From positions 1-64,000 of the forward strand of contig NZ_JBPYCR010000004.1 in NCBI RefSeq assembly GCF_051846915.1: a stretch of DNA of 64,000 bases, in the 5' to 3' direction. Position numbers and translations under genes: made by a program. Shown here in pieces: positions 52,897 through 62,114 of the stretch. The stretch is from JBPYCR01 sp051846915 (GTDB lineage Bacteria; Bacillota; Bacilli; Bacillales; Amphibacillaceae). Positions within the stretch are counted from its first letter, which is position 1; each line of letters begins with the position of its first letter. The notes beneath the pieces are model-generated. The model saw only the letters and a list, made by a program, of their open reading frames with translations, did no database searches and was not told the DNA's origin.

Positions 52897-53428
52897 AATA
52901 TCTTATTCATAGCTGACGAAATTCAATCAGGGTTAGGACGAAGTGGGAAGCTTCTAGCATGTGATTGGGAAGATGTTAGTCTAGATATTATTATTTGGAA
53001 AAGCTTTAGGAAGTGGTTTTTTTCCTATTTCTTGTATCTTGGCTAATAAAGGAATTCTTAGCGTATTTGAGCCTGGATCACATGGATCAACTTTTGATGG
53101 TAGCCCATTAGCATGTGCTGTGTCAATTTTTGCACTCGATATATTGGAGAAAGATAAATTAGTATAAAATTCAAAAAACCTTGATGAGAATTTCAAATCC
53201 GAATTAAAGAAAATTAACAATTCTATTATAAAACAAGTACATGGAAAAGAATTATTTATCGAAATGGAACTTACGGATCCGGCCCGACCATATTGTGAAT
53301 TATTAAAGGATAAGGGGTTACTATGTAAAGAAACACATGTTAATATGATTAGATTTACTCCACCTTTAATTATTACAAAACAAACCTTAGACTGGGCATT
53401 AAAACAAATTAGAATAGTGATGAAATAA
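52897..53428 (+). pseudogene. rocD: ornithine aminotransferase (rocD) C-terminal relic
   Basis: Reading across one frameshift (near 52990) and one in-frame TAA (53165-53167), the region encodes the C-terminal half of ornithine aminotransferase: FIADEIQSGLGRSGK, then GKALGSGFFPISCILA, EPGSHGSTFDGSPLACAVSI, LCKETHVNMIRFTPPL and a normal C-terminal end. It corresponds to roughly the last 170 residues of RocD; the N-terminal half is lost. Since arginine-pathway ArgD has a different C-terminus, RocD is the better match. The reading is mine from conserved motifs; an alignment would confirm it. Confidence 0.8.
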
Positions 53429-53469
53429 TACTATAGTCGTTTTCATCTAGTGATTGTAAAAATTTCAAT

Positions 53470-53537
53470 AATGTTTAAAAGTATCTATATGCTATAAGAA
53501 AAGAGAGGAGATTATTTTGACAATACTTTTAAACATT
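53470..53537. repeat. 15-bp perfect inverted repeat around a mini-leader
   Basis: AATGTTTAAAAGTAT (53470-53484) is repeated inverted at 53523-53537. Between them lies AGAGGAG and a TTG-started mini-frame (MTILLNIKK, then stop) whose codons form the right arm. It lies directly before the opine-dehydrogenase gene. It may be an RNA switch or a relic of a transposon end. Confidence 0.6.
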
Positions 53538-53562
53538 AAAAAATAAATAGGAGTGAATTTAA

Positions 53563-54651
53563 TTGCAAAAAAGTAAAAATTTACGTTGGGGAGTAATCGG
53601 TGGAGGAAATGGTGGTCAAGCAGTTTCTGGTTACTTAGGAACTAAATATTCATCAGTGCGATTATATGATATAAAACCTGAAACAATAAATACTATAAAT
53701 AAACAAGGAGGAGTTCAACTATCGGGAATTGTTAATGAACTTGGAAAAGTGGAAGCTACTTCAAGAATCGAAGATGTCGTTACTAATTCAGATATAATTT
53801 TAGTAATATTACCTGCATATGCTCATAAACAAATAGCGAAACAATGTATCCCATTTTTAAGAGATGGACAAACGATTGTATTGTTACCAGGGTCAACAGG
53901 TGGAACACTAGACTTTTATAATGAATTTAAGAAATCATCAATGAATAAAGATGTTAAATTAGCTGAGACTCAATCATTAATTTATTCATGTGATTCCTCT
54001 AGATCTGGTCATGTACAAATTTTTGGTATAAAAGACAAGTTATTATTATCTGCATTACCATCTATGGATACAGATTATATAGTTAATATAATGAACGATG
54101 TTTATCCCCAAATTATACCAGCTGAAAATGTATTAGAAACTAGTTTATCCAATGGTAATGCAATAGTTCATCCCATACCTACGCTGTTAAATGTTTGTAG
54201 AATTGATGGCAAAGTACCATATCTTTTTTATATGGATGGAGTAACTCCAGCTATAGGCGAATTGACAGACAAAATTGATCAAGAAAGATTAAAAGTAGGT
54301 GAAAAATTAGGACTTTCCTTAGAATCAAATATAGAGATGTTAAAAACCTTTTATAAAATTGAAGGTAATAATTCGTATGAGTTAATTATGAATAATTATG
54401 CATATGAAGAAATTGATGGCCCGCAAGATATTAATCATAAATTCTTTTTAGAAGATATTCCTATGGGATTAGTTCCTATGGCTTCATTAGGAAAAAAAAT
54501 AGGGGTTGAAACCCCCATTATGGATGCAGTTATTCAATTAACAAGTTCTCTTTTAGATAAAAACTTTATCAAAGAAGGAAGGACTTTAGAAAACTTGGGG
54601 TTAGGAAGCTTATCTATAGAAGAAATTTTAAACTTTGTTAATAAAGGTTAA
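53563..54651 (+). CDS. opine (octopine/nopaline) dehydrogenase-family protein
   Basis: A 362-residue NAD(P) oxidoreductase. The N-terminal Rossmann motif is WGVIGGGNGGQAVSGYLG, then a 6-phosphogluconate-dehydrogenase-like turn IILVILPAYAHKQIA near residue 87. The C-terminal opine-dehydrogenase domain carries GNAIVHPIPTLLN near residue 197, with the conserved His. The family reductively joins or oxidatively splits an amino acid and a 2-oxo acid. TTG start with AGGAGTG upstream. It opens an AT-rich block with a TRAP transporter and an aminotransferase, suggesting scavenging of an N-(carboxyalkyl) amino acid (inference). Confidence 0.85.
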   Translation: MQKSKNLRWGVIGGGNGGQAVSGYLGTKYSSVRLYDIKPETINTINKQGGVQLSGIVNELGKVEATSRIEDVVTNSDIILVILPAYAHKQIAKQCIPFLRDGQTIVLLPGSTGGTLDFYNEFKKSSMNKDVKLAETQSLIYSCDSSRSGHVQIFGIKDKLLLSALPSMDTDYIVNIMNDVYPQIIPAENVLETSLSNGNAIVHPIPTLLNVCRIDGKVPYLFYMDGVTPAIGELTDKIDQERLKVGEKLGLSLESNIEMLKTFYKIEGNNSYELIMNNYAYEEIDGPQDINHKFFLEDIPMGLVPMASLGKKIGVETPIMDAVIQLTSSLLDKNFIKEGRTLENLGLGSLSIEEILNFVNKG

Positions 54652-54702
54652 CATTATTTGTAAAAGATAATGAATTTAAAATATAAATCTTGGAGGTAGA
54701 AA

Positions 54703-55740
54703 ATGATTAACAAAAATATATTAACCATAGTGTCTTCTATATTATTAATTATTTTCATTACAGGTTGTACTAATGATCAAAAAAGTAATGGAAATGGAAA
54801 TGACACTTCAGTAGAGTCTATAGAATTAAAAATAGGTACAACTGAACCTTTAGAAGATCCAATAACTCAATCGATGGTGGAGTTTACAGAAAAGGTTGAA
54901 GAAAGAACAGACGGGCGTATTAAATTCAGTATATTCCCTTCTAGTGAATTAGGAGATTATGAATTAATGTATGAAGAAATGTCAAAAGGAACATTGGATG
55001 CTGGATTGCTTGCAATTCCACCAACTTTTGATCCTAGATCTCAAGTACTTATGATGCCATATTTAGTTGAAACTTATGATCAAGTTCCTGAAATGTTTGG
55101 AACAGATTCATATTTATATAAATTAACAGAAAAAATAGTTAATGATCAGAATATCCATCTGTTAGGATTACGGCCTATAGGATTTGGAGCAACAGGGTCA
55201 ACAAAAGAAGTGAAAAATCCAGCAGATTTTGAAAGTGACAAGAATTTACTTATACGTATTCCTGATTCCAAAATCTTTGATTCACTAGGGACTAATATGG
55301 GGTTTAATACTACTTCTGTTCCTTGGGCGGATTTATACACTGCTATACAAACTGGTACAGTTGATGCAGCACTAGGTGGACAACCATCCACATATTATAA
55401 TAGTTTTCGTGATGTAATAAAATATTACTATCAATTTAATTACAATTTTGAAGCAATGCCTTTATTAATCAGTAAAGAAATTTGGGAAGAAATTAGTGAA
55501 GAAGATAGAAATATTTTAGAAGAAGAAGGTTTAGCTTTCACAGATAACAGTATAAAAAACGCTAAAGAAATTGATGAAGAATATAGAGAGAAACTTAGAG
55601 ATGAAGGTATAGAAGTAGTAGAATTTACTGATGAGGAGCTTCATGTTTTTGGAGAATATATAAGAAAAAAAGTATGGCCTCAAATTAAAGATGAGGTTGG
55701 AGAAGAAGTTATAGAAAACTTGCTAAAAGAAATTAATTAA
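54703..55740 (+). CDS. TRAP transporter solute-binding lipoprotein (DctP)
   Basis: A 345-residue DctP-family binding protein. The lipobox IFITGC gives Cys22. The TRAP fold shows IKFSIFPSSELGDYELMYEEMSKG near residue 81 and a substrate-Arg region LLIRIPDSKIFDSLGTNMGF near residue 182. TGGAGGTAG precedes the ATG. It should deliver an organic anion to the DctQM membrane pair, but a 1.6-kb IS now separates it from dctQ. The substrate cannot be named from sequence. Confidence 0.9.
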   Translation: MINKNILTIVSSILLIIFITGCTNDQKSNGNGNDTSVESIELKIGTTEPLEDPITQSMVEFTEKVEERTDGRIKFSIFPSSELGDYELMYEEMSKGTLDAGLLAIPPTFDPRSQVLMMPYLVETYDQVPEMFGTDSYLYKLTEKIVNDQNIHLLGLRPIGFGATGSTKEVKNPADFESDKNLLIRIPDSKIFDSLGTNMGFNTTSVPWADLYTAIQTGTVDAALGGQPSTYYNSFRDVIKYYYQFNYNFEAMPLLISKEIWEEISEEDRNILEEEGLAFTDNSIKNAKEIDEEYREKLRDEGIEVVEFTDEELHVFGEYIRKKVWPQIKDEVGEEVIENLLKEIN

Positions 55741-55822
55741 AGATTTAGGGGCTTTTGTATGTTTTAAAATTAGCGAGCATGGTGTTATTTTAAAAATCTA
55801 TGCTCGCATATATCTAGAATAA

Positions 55823-57443
55823 AATTGATATCATTAGTGCTGCATAAAAAAACTTTACATTTGTCAAGTGTTTTTTGAGAGAATATTAGTTTGCCAAAAT
55901 TTCAAATATTGTTAATTTTATCTTTAAATCCATAAAAAAACCCCTTATAATTAGGATAGGGAGTTCTGTCCAAATCCAAAATTATAAGGAGAAACCTTAT
56001 GGACAAGAATACCACAAATTCCACAATAAATGAACTATTAAAAGTACTTGATGAACAGAAATTTCTAAAGGTAATTAACGTCTCAAGCGTTGATAACTAC
56101 ATCAAAAAGCTGACTTCCTATAAATTTTTACAACTATTTATTATCGGGCAGTTGAATGAGATAGAAAGCTTGAGGGCTTTATCCAAACATCTCAAGGATA
56201 ATGAAAATTTTCAAAAAACGATAGATATGGACATGATTAGTACAGCGCAGCTTTCACGCAAACAGTGCGATCTCTCACCAGCGTTATTTGAAAAAGTTTT
56301 TAGGCATCTTGTTTTGAGGTACAAGCAAAGATGAAAAACAAATCCATGATACGTGATATTGGAAAGTTGCTTGTCATTGATTCATCCACCATATCTATGA
56401 GTTTAAGTCAATATCCTTGGGTAACGTTCCATAAAACAAAAGCTGGTGTACGACTCCATTTGAGAGTCGTCGTAACGAAGGATGTAACCTTTCCGGATAA
56501 GGCCGTTATTCTCCCAGCTAAACATGCCAATCGAACACAAATGAATGAATTGATTGATATTGATTCAGATGCGATTCACTTGTTTTATCGTGGCTATAAT
56601 GACTACAAACAATTTGATAAACTTTGCTTTAACGATATCCGGTTTATCACAAGAATAAAGAAAAATACCAAAGTTGAAGTTGTCTCGGAACAGCTCCAAA
56701 CACAGAACATAATATCTTTCTTGACCAAGAGGTGTATCTAGGAAATACACAAAATGGAACATCCATTACGTATGATCAAGACGAAAGACAGCGAAGGCAA
56801 TGTAGTCATTATTATTACCAACTGCTTTGATTTATCTGCCAAAGACATCGGAGATTTGTATCGTTATCGTTGGCGTATAATCCAAATGTTTGGATAAGGA
56901 CAATAGAAACCTTTTATAAATGGATGAAGCAGCACCTAAAACTAAAAACATTTTATGGAAAAAGCAAAAACGCAGTGTATACACAAATTTGGATCGCACT
57001 AATTACATACTGCTTACAAGTGTTACTGCAGTTGAAGTTCAATCATTAAGGGCCATTATTAGAGTTGAAGCGAATACTTCAAAACCTTTTATTTGAACCT
57101 TTGAACGAATTTATACGGTCATTATTTAGAAAGCCGACACCGAACGTCAAATGGCCGTATTACATGCAACTGGGAGGACGAATTTCAACTCATTGTAAGC
57201 CAATTTAACGAAGGCGAGGTGGCACATCTTAACGACTTAACGTACGACCCAATATTTTTTTAATCAACAAATGGAAATAATTATTAATTGTGAATAAGAA
57301 CTTTTACCGTTCATGTTCCCACTGTCTTTTTTTTACAATAGGTATAAATTAGTATTCGGAATATTCAATATACCTATTTTATGGTAAATATAATCAATTT
57401 GACAAAACGAAATAATTTTTATGCAACACTAATGAATTGATAT
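55823..57443. mobile_element. IS4-type insertion with 9-bp target duplication
   Basis: The element runs 55832-57434 (1603 bases). Its ends are inverted: CATTAGTGCTGCATAAAA on the left against, read inward from the right, CATTAGTGTTGCATAAAA, with weaker similarity further in. It is flanked by identical direct repeats AATTGATAT at 55823-55831 and 57435-57443, a clean target duplication. It sits between dctP and dctQ. The transposase inside is broken, so the copy is dead on its own. Confidence 0.88.
55999..57263 (+). pseudogene. IS4-family transposase, multiply frameshifted
   Basis: The N-terminal part (MDKNTTNSTINELLKVLDEQ to about 56334) is intact, then a frame change at 56331-56334 (ATGA) leads into VIDSSTISMSLSQYPWVTF, and a second break comes near 56740. 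Further on, DLYRYRW is interrupted by about 24 extra bases (near 56877-56900) before ETFYKWMKQHLKLKTFYGKS, with more stops after that. The order of blocks matches the common Bacillaceae IS4-type transposase of about 400 residues. At least three lesions make a functional protein impossible without recoding. Confidence 0.87.
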
Positions 57444-57618
57444 ATATTAAATAATATAGTTAAATAACTTCACCTGAGAGTTTGTCCCCCTCTTTATCTT
57501 TTAACAAGATCTTTAGGTTTACAATCATGTAATATAAGCAACTGAAAAGCAAATTAATATAATTAAAGTAGGAAATTAAGAAAGTTCGATGATACTATTC
57601 GATAGAAGGTGAAAGCTG
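57264..57618. other. IS right end and dctQ leader
   Basis: The first 170 bases are the right part of the IS. From 57444 to the dctQ start there is only AT-rich sequence with no clear promoter; transcription of dctQM may now depend on chance promoters near the IS end. Confidence 0.45.
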
Positions 57619-58113
57619 TTGAATGTTTATAAAAAAATATGGAATACACATTTATTCATTGAAAAGATAATTTTAATCACCTCTAGTATATTTATTGTCG
57701 CTGGGTTAGGAGCAACGATAGTATTACGTTATTTCCTAGGTATAAATTTGTTTGGTTTAATGGAAATCATAGGTGTTATTTCTCCGTGGCTATATTTTAT
57801 AGGTGCTTCTTACGCAGCTAATACAAAAACACATGTTAAAACTGATATTATAGGAATATATGTGAAGAACAAAAAAATTCAAGCATGGATACAATCAATC
57901 ATAATTCTTATTACTATTGTTTTGAGTGCTATTATGACCTTTTGGGGGATGCAATTAGTAATATGGAGTTATACATCTAATGTTTTTACATCTGTTTGGC
58001 ATATTTCCAAATCTATACCGTATGGTGCAATGGCTATTGGTTTTTTATTAATGACTATATATTATTTTAGAGACTTCCTTGCGCATATTGCGCATATGAA
58101 AAAGTCTTTATAA
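57619..58113 (+). CDS. TRAP transporter small permease (DctQ)
   Basis: A 164-residue protein with four hydrophobic helices and the DctQ layout: the loop SPWLYFIGASYAANTKTHVKTDII near residue 54 and SKSIPYGAMAIGFLLM near residue 130. TTG is the start, with GAAGGTGA upstream. It partners DctM, which begins 29 bases downstream. It was once presumably close behind dctP; an IS4-type insertion now stands between. Confidence 0.85.
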   Translation: MNVYKKIWNTHLFIEKIILITSSIFIVAGLGATIVLRYFLGINLFGLMEIIGVISPWLYFIGASYAANTKTHVKTDIIGIYVKNKKIQAWIQSIIILITIVLSAIMTFWGMQLVIWSYTSNVFTSVWHISKSIPYGAMAIGFLLMTIYYFRDFLAHIAHMKKSL

Positions 58114-58142
58114 TTACTTTAGAAAGTAGTGATTCCAAACTT

Positions 58143-59435
58143 ATGATAATATCAATAGCAATTTTAATCTTGTTACTGATTTTCGGTGCTCCAGTACCTT
58201 TTGCTTTTTTTGGTGCTTCTATATATATGGTATTCACTTTAGGTTATGATCCAAGTTTTCTTATGCCATATGGATTTGGAAACATGAATACAACAGTTTT
58301 ATTAGCAATACCTTTATTTATTATTGCAGGAGGAATGATTGATACTGGTGGTATGGGGGATCGTATAACCAATTTAGCAAATGCTCTCGTTGGCAAAATA
58401 AAAGGAGGTCTTAGCTTAGTTACAATTGTGTCCTGTGCTTTATTTGGTGCTATCTCAGGTAGCGGAGCTGCAACAATGACTACTATAGGTACAATTATGC
58501 TCCCTAGGATGGAAAAAGCAGGTTATCCCAAAGGTTTTTCAGCATCTTTATTAGCGAGTTCTTCTGTATTGGGTATGTTAATACCGCCAAGTGGCCTAAT
58601 GATTATATTTGCATGGATTAGTAATCAATCTGTTTTGGCCGCTTTCCTCTCAACTATTATTCCTGGGCTTATTTTAATTATACTTTTAAGTATTACTAGC
58701 CTTTTTTACTTAAGAAAAGAAGATGATATAAAAGTTAACAAGGCCATAAGTTTAAAAGAACAAACTAAAAAGGTAAATAAAAGTTTTATCCGAGCGTTAC
58801 CAGGGGTTATTTTAGGGGTTATTATTTTAGGTGGCATTTATGGTGGTATTATAACCGTAACAGAAGCTGCTGCGGCTTCTGTTATTTATTCACTTTTTAT
58901 AGGATTATGGGTATATAAGGGATTGAATAAAAGGAATATTTTGAACGTTTTTATTAAAGCTGCTAATATGACTGGTGTGATTATGTTAATGCTTTTTGGA
59001 TCCTCAATATTAACACGTATGTTTATTGAAGAAAAGCTACCTGATAAATTAATTAATCTTTTATTTATAATATCAGAAGAAAAAATAATTGTATTATTAA
59101 TGATTAATTTAATCTTAATAATTGTAGGCATGTTAATGGATGACTCTAGCGGTGTTCTCTTATCTACTCCTATATTATTACCTGTAGCTATAAGTATAGG
59201 GGTAGACCCAATTCATTTTGCTGCAATTCTAGCAGTTAATTTAGGTCTAGGGGTAGTTACTCCCCCAGCAGCACCACTTTTATATCTAGCTGGTCAAATT
59301 GGAAACGCTAGATTCGACACAATGGTAACACCAACTCTAGTGATGATATTATTTGCTTGGTTACCAACATTATTGATTGTAACATATTTACCAGAACTGT
59401 CACTATTTTTACCAAGATTGATTTTAGGATACTAA
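58143..59435 (+). CDS. TRAP transporter large permease (DctM)
   Basis: A 430-residue permease with about 12 helices. Hallmarks are the segment SGSGAATMTTIGTIMLPRMEKAGYP near residue 115, LIPPSGLMIIFAWIS near residue 145 and NLGLGVVTPPAAPLLYLAG near residue 360. It imports the solute presented by DctP using a cation gradient. Only a weak ribosome site precedes the ATG. It is followed 31 bases later by the aminotransferase gene, so transport and catabolism are linked. Confidence 0.9.
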   Translation: MIISIAILILLLIFGAPVPFAFFGASIYMVFTLGYDPSFLMPYGFGNMNTTVLLAIPLFIIAGGMIDTGGMGDRITNLANALVGKIKGGLSLVTIVSCALFGAISGSGAATMTTIGTIMLPRMEKAGYPKGFSASLLASSSVLGMLIPPSGLMIIFAWISNQSVLAAFLSTIIPGLILIILLSITSLFYLRKEDDIKVNKAISLKEQTKKVNKSFIRALPGVILGVIILGGIYGGIITVTEAAAASVIYSLFIGLWVYKGLNKRNILNVFIKAANMTGVIMLMLFGSSILTRMFIEEKLPDKLINLLFIISEEKIIVLLMINLILIIVGMLMDDSSGVLLSTPILLPVAISIGVDPIHFAAILAVNLGLGVVTPPAAPLLYLAGQIGNARFDTMVTPTLVMILFAWLPTLLIVTYLPELSLFLPRLILGY

Positions 59436-59466
59436 AGTATAAATAATTGAAAGGAGAAAGATAATA

Positions 59467-60765
59467 ATGAAATACTCTAATAGTAAAAAATTATATGAGA
59501 GTGCTAATAAATATACTCCAGGCGGTGTCCATACCGCAATGAGAGATGTGAATCCTCGATTGGTATTTTTAGAAGCAAAAAATGCATATATTTATGATGC
59601 AGATAAAAATAAATATATTGATTATCAAATGGCATTCGGACCAACAATTTTAGGACATAATTATAATTATGTTAATGAAAGAGTAATTGAAACAATAAAC
59701 AGAACAGACTTATATGGGATAGGTACAACTGATTTAGAAATAGAATTATCAGAAAAAATATGTAAACATATTCCTTCATCAGAGAAAGTATTATTTTGTA
59801 ATGCAGGATCCGAAGCAACATATCATTCAATCAGATTAGCCCGTGCAATAACAGAAAAAAGCAAAATAATCAAATTTCAAGGATCATATCATGGATGGCA
59901 TGATTATGTTGCGAAAAATATGCAAAGTAGTTGGGAAAAAATAGGTGAGGACGACCCCGGATCAGCCGGAATGTTAAAGGAGTCTGTTGATAATACACTC
60001 ATTTGTCAATATAACAACTTGGAAGATGTAAAGAAGACCTTTCAAGAAAACTATAATGAAATTGCAGCAATTATTGTAGAGCCAATTGCTCATAGTTCTG
60101 GTTGTATTATGCCACAATCAAACTTTCTAGAAGGATTAAGACAAATATGCACCGATAATAAATCATTACTAATTTTTGATGAAATTGTCACGGGTTTTCG
60201 ACATGATCTAGGTGGATATCAAAAGATAGCAAATGTAATCCCTGATTTAACAACGATAGGAAAAGCAATGGCAAATGGTTATCCAATAGCTGCTATTGCA
60301 GGAAAAGAAAAATATATGAACAGATTTAACACTAAACCTGGTGGGGATGTATGGTTTGCCGGAACTTTTAATGGACATGCAGTTGGTACTGCTGCTTCTA
60401 TAGCAACAATTGAAGTTATGGAGAAGGAGCCTGTTCATGAACACATTTTTGATTTAGGAAATAGAATGAGAAAAGGATTAGAAGAAATACATAATATTCT
60501 AGGTATTTCATCATTTGTAGCTGGATATGGTTCAATATTTTCTAATTATTTTATGGATTTTGAGCCTAAAAGCTATTCAGATCTTCAATATCATAACAAG
60601 GATGTTTATATTAAATATAGAGAGGAATTATTAAAAAAAGGTATATTCAAGCTACCACAGAATATGGTGCGTGACCATATTTGTTACAGCCACACAAAGA
60701 AAGATATCGATAGAACGTTAGAACTAACTGAATATGCTTTGAAAAAAGTGCTGACAGATAATTAA
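59467..60765 (+). CDS. class III aminotransferase (GSA aminomutase-like)
   Basis: A 432-residue fold-type I PLP enzyme: the GSA-like opening YTPGGVHTAMRDVNPRLVFLEA, FCNAGSEATYHSIRLARA near residue 116, LLIFDEIVTGFRHDLGGYQ near residue 235, the PLP Lys in TIGKAMANGYPIAAIAG near residue 263 and FAGTFNGHAVGTAAS near residue 297. AAAGGAG precedes the ATG. It is distinct from the aminotransferase at 30587. With the TRAP transporter and opine dehydrogenase it probably handles the released amino compound. A terminator follows. Confidence 0.86.
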   Translation: MKYSNSKKLYESANKYTPGGVHTAMRDVNPRLVFLEAKNAYIYDADKNKYIDYQMAFGPTILGHNYNYVNERVIETINRTDLYGIGTTDLEIELSEKICKHIPSSEKVLFCNAGSEATYHSIRLARAITEKSKIIKFQGSYHGWHDYVAKNMQSSWEKIGEDDPGSAGMLKESVDNTLICQYNNLEDVKKTFQENYNEIAAIIVEPIAHSSGCIMPQSNFLEGLRQICTDNKSLLIFDEIVTGFRHDLGGYQKIANVIPDLTTIGKAMANGYPIAAIAGKEKYMNRFNTKPGGDVWFAGTFNGHAVGTAASIATIEVMEKEPVHEHIFDLGNRMRKGLEEIHNILGISSFVAGYGSIFSNYFMDFEPKSYSDLQYHNKDVYIKYREELLKKGIFKLPQNMVRDHICYSHTKKDIDRTLELTEYALKKVLTDN

Positions 60766-61013
60766 AGTTCTACTAATATAATAGGTTACAAGTATTCAAT
60801 TAAATGTATAGAATTTTAAAAAAAGTCTTAAATAATCTGAAAGGATAGTGCCCCCTTCTATCCTTTTTTCTTTATCTATAGATTTAATCGTTTTCCTGAT
60901 ACCATGACAGAAAACATTAAAATTACCCAAGAATCCTATTATATCAGGTATAATTGAGGTAATACTACCTAACCTGAAAGGTGATTCGATGATAAAGTTC
61001 AAAATTTGAGTAT
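60766..61013. other. intergenic stretch with terminator
   Basis: It contains a good terminator near 60840-60872 and otherwise only AT-rich sequence up to the IS21 end repeats starting at 61014. Confidence 0.45.
60839..60872 (+). terminator. rho-independent terminator
   Basis: The stem AAGGATAG / CTATCCTT is followed by TTTTCTTT, after the aminotransferase. Confidence 0.8.
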
Positions 61014-61096
61014 TGCGGACAGATTGAGCCAGCTGTGCGGAGTTTTGAGCCACCATTTGCGGAGAATGGAGCCAGTGAATGCGGGAGAGAGAGCCA
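61014..61096. repeat. IS21-type end: four 22-bp repeat units
   Basis: TGCGG starts at 61014, 61036, 61058 and 61080 (exactly 22 bases apart), each followed by GAGCCA (61026, 61047, 61069, 61091). Multiple direct transposase-binding repeats near the ends are typical of IS21-family elements. This marks the end of the element carrying istB. Confidence 0.78.
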
Positions 61097-61118
61097 CTTG
61101 GTTTTTAAAGGACAAAAT

Positions 61119-61161
61119 AATAACGAGCCATCGGAATGGCACATTCCGATGGCTCGTTATT
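61119..61161. terminator. 20-bp perfect hairpin at IS21 end
   Basis: Two 20-base arms (61119-61138 and 61142-61161) are fully complementary around a three-base loop. It follows the last ORF of the leftward istAB operon and can also block reading into the element from outside. Confidence 0.85.
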
Positions 61162-61362
61162 TCATTTAAAACTTTTATCTTCTAACTGCTCTTTTATAAT
61201 GTCGAGAGCCCAACGGACGAGTTCATCAAAGTCTAAATCCTCTTCTTCCGTGTATATACATGGTGGTAATAGTTTCTCTACTACCTCCATCATTACTTCA
61301 TCAGGTAAATAATTATGGAAAAAGTACCTCGCTATGCGACTTTCAACTTCTTCAGGGATCAT
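61162..61362 (-). CDS. small acidic ORF coupled to istB
   Basis: Sixty-six residues beginning MIPEEVESRIARYFFHNYLP and rich in Glu/Asp. Its ATG overlaps the istB stop by four bases (ATGA), the same coupling used between istA and istB, and it ends at the element's terminator hairpin. IS21 elements normally carry only istA and istB. No family is recognised; it could be a passenger or a regulator of the transposition proteins. Confidence 0.6.
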   Translation of the reverse strand: MIPEEVESRIARYFFHNYLPDEVMMEVVEKLLPPCIYTEEEDLDFDELVRWALDIIKEQLEDKSFK

Positions 61363-62114
61363 TTCATTACCGCCAATCCATGACGTTCTCTCATTGAAAC
61401 TTCTCCATCCACTAGGATCTTATGGGAATCATGAACAATACGATCAAGAATCGCATCAGCTACTTGTGCCTGTCCAAGCTTTGAGTGCCAACCTTCTGGC
61501 GAAAATTGCGAACAGAAAATAGTGGATGCTCGCTTTAATCTTGCCTCAACAATTTCCAACACATGAAGTACATGCTCCTCTGAAAGCTCGGTTAATAACC
61601 ATTCATCAAGTATCAATAAATCAATCTTCTTGTATTTTTGAAGAATCTTACGAAAACTACCATCGGCCTCATACTTTGCTACAGCTAATTCATCAAGTAA
61701 TTCTGGTAATCTGATATACTTTACTTTATAAAATTGCCGACACGCATGAACCCCAAAGGCGTTCGATATCCATGTTTTTCCGTTTCCTGATGCCCCCATT
61801 AAAATAATATTATGGTGATTTTGAATGTAGTTTCCTGTTGCCAACTCCAGAATTAATTTCTTATCTAGATTACGATCAGGATGATATTCTATATCTTCTA
61901 TAGCTGCTGTTGGCTCATTAAATGTTGCTTGTTTAATTAGTCGTTCGAGTTTATTAGATTTACGACGATCATATTCATAATCTACCAAAAGGTTGAACCG
62001 ATCATCAAAATCCATGCCTTGATATTCATTATTCTGTCCTTGTTGCTGATATAATTCTGCCATTGCACCCATTTTCATTTCAGTTAACTTACGTAACGTT
62101 TCTTGGTTCATCAT
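61359..62114 (-). CDS. istB: IS21-family helper ATPase IstB
   Basis: A 251-residue AAA+ ATPase of the DnaC/IstB type. Walker A GASGNGKTWISNAFG is near residue 105, Walker B IDLLILDEWLL near residue 168, sensor region FCSQFSPEGWH near residue 201. The C-terminal AILDRIVHDSHKILVDGEVSMR is standard. It stimulates the IstA transposase and selects target DNA. The tandem ATG ATG overlaps the istA stop. It seems intact, although its partner istA is truncated. Confidence 0.92.
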   Translation of the reverse strand: MMNQETLRKLTEMKMGAMAELYQQQGQNNEYQGMDFDDRFNLLVDYEYDRRKSNKLERLIKQATFNEPTAAIEDIEYHPDRNLDKKLILELATGNYIQNHHNIILMGASGNGKTWISNAFGVHACRQFYKVKYIRLPELLDELAVAKYEADGSFRKILQKYKKIDLLILDEWLLTELSEEHVLHVLEIVEARLKRASTIFCSQFSPEGWHSKLGQAQVADAILDRIVHDSHKILVDGEVSMRERHGLAVMK

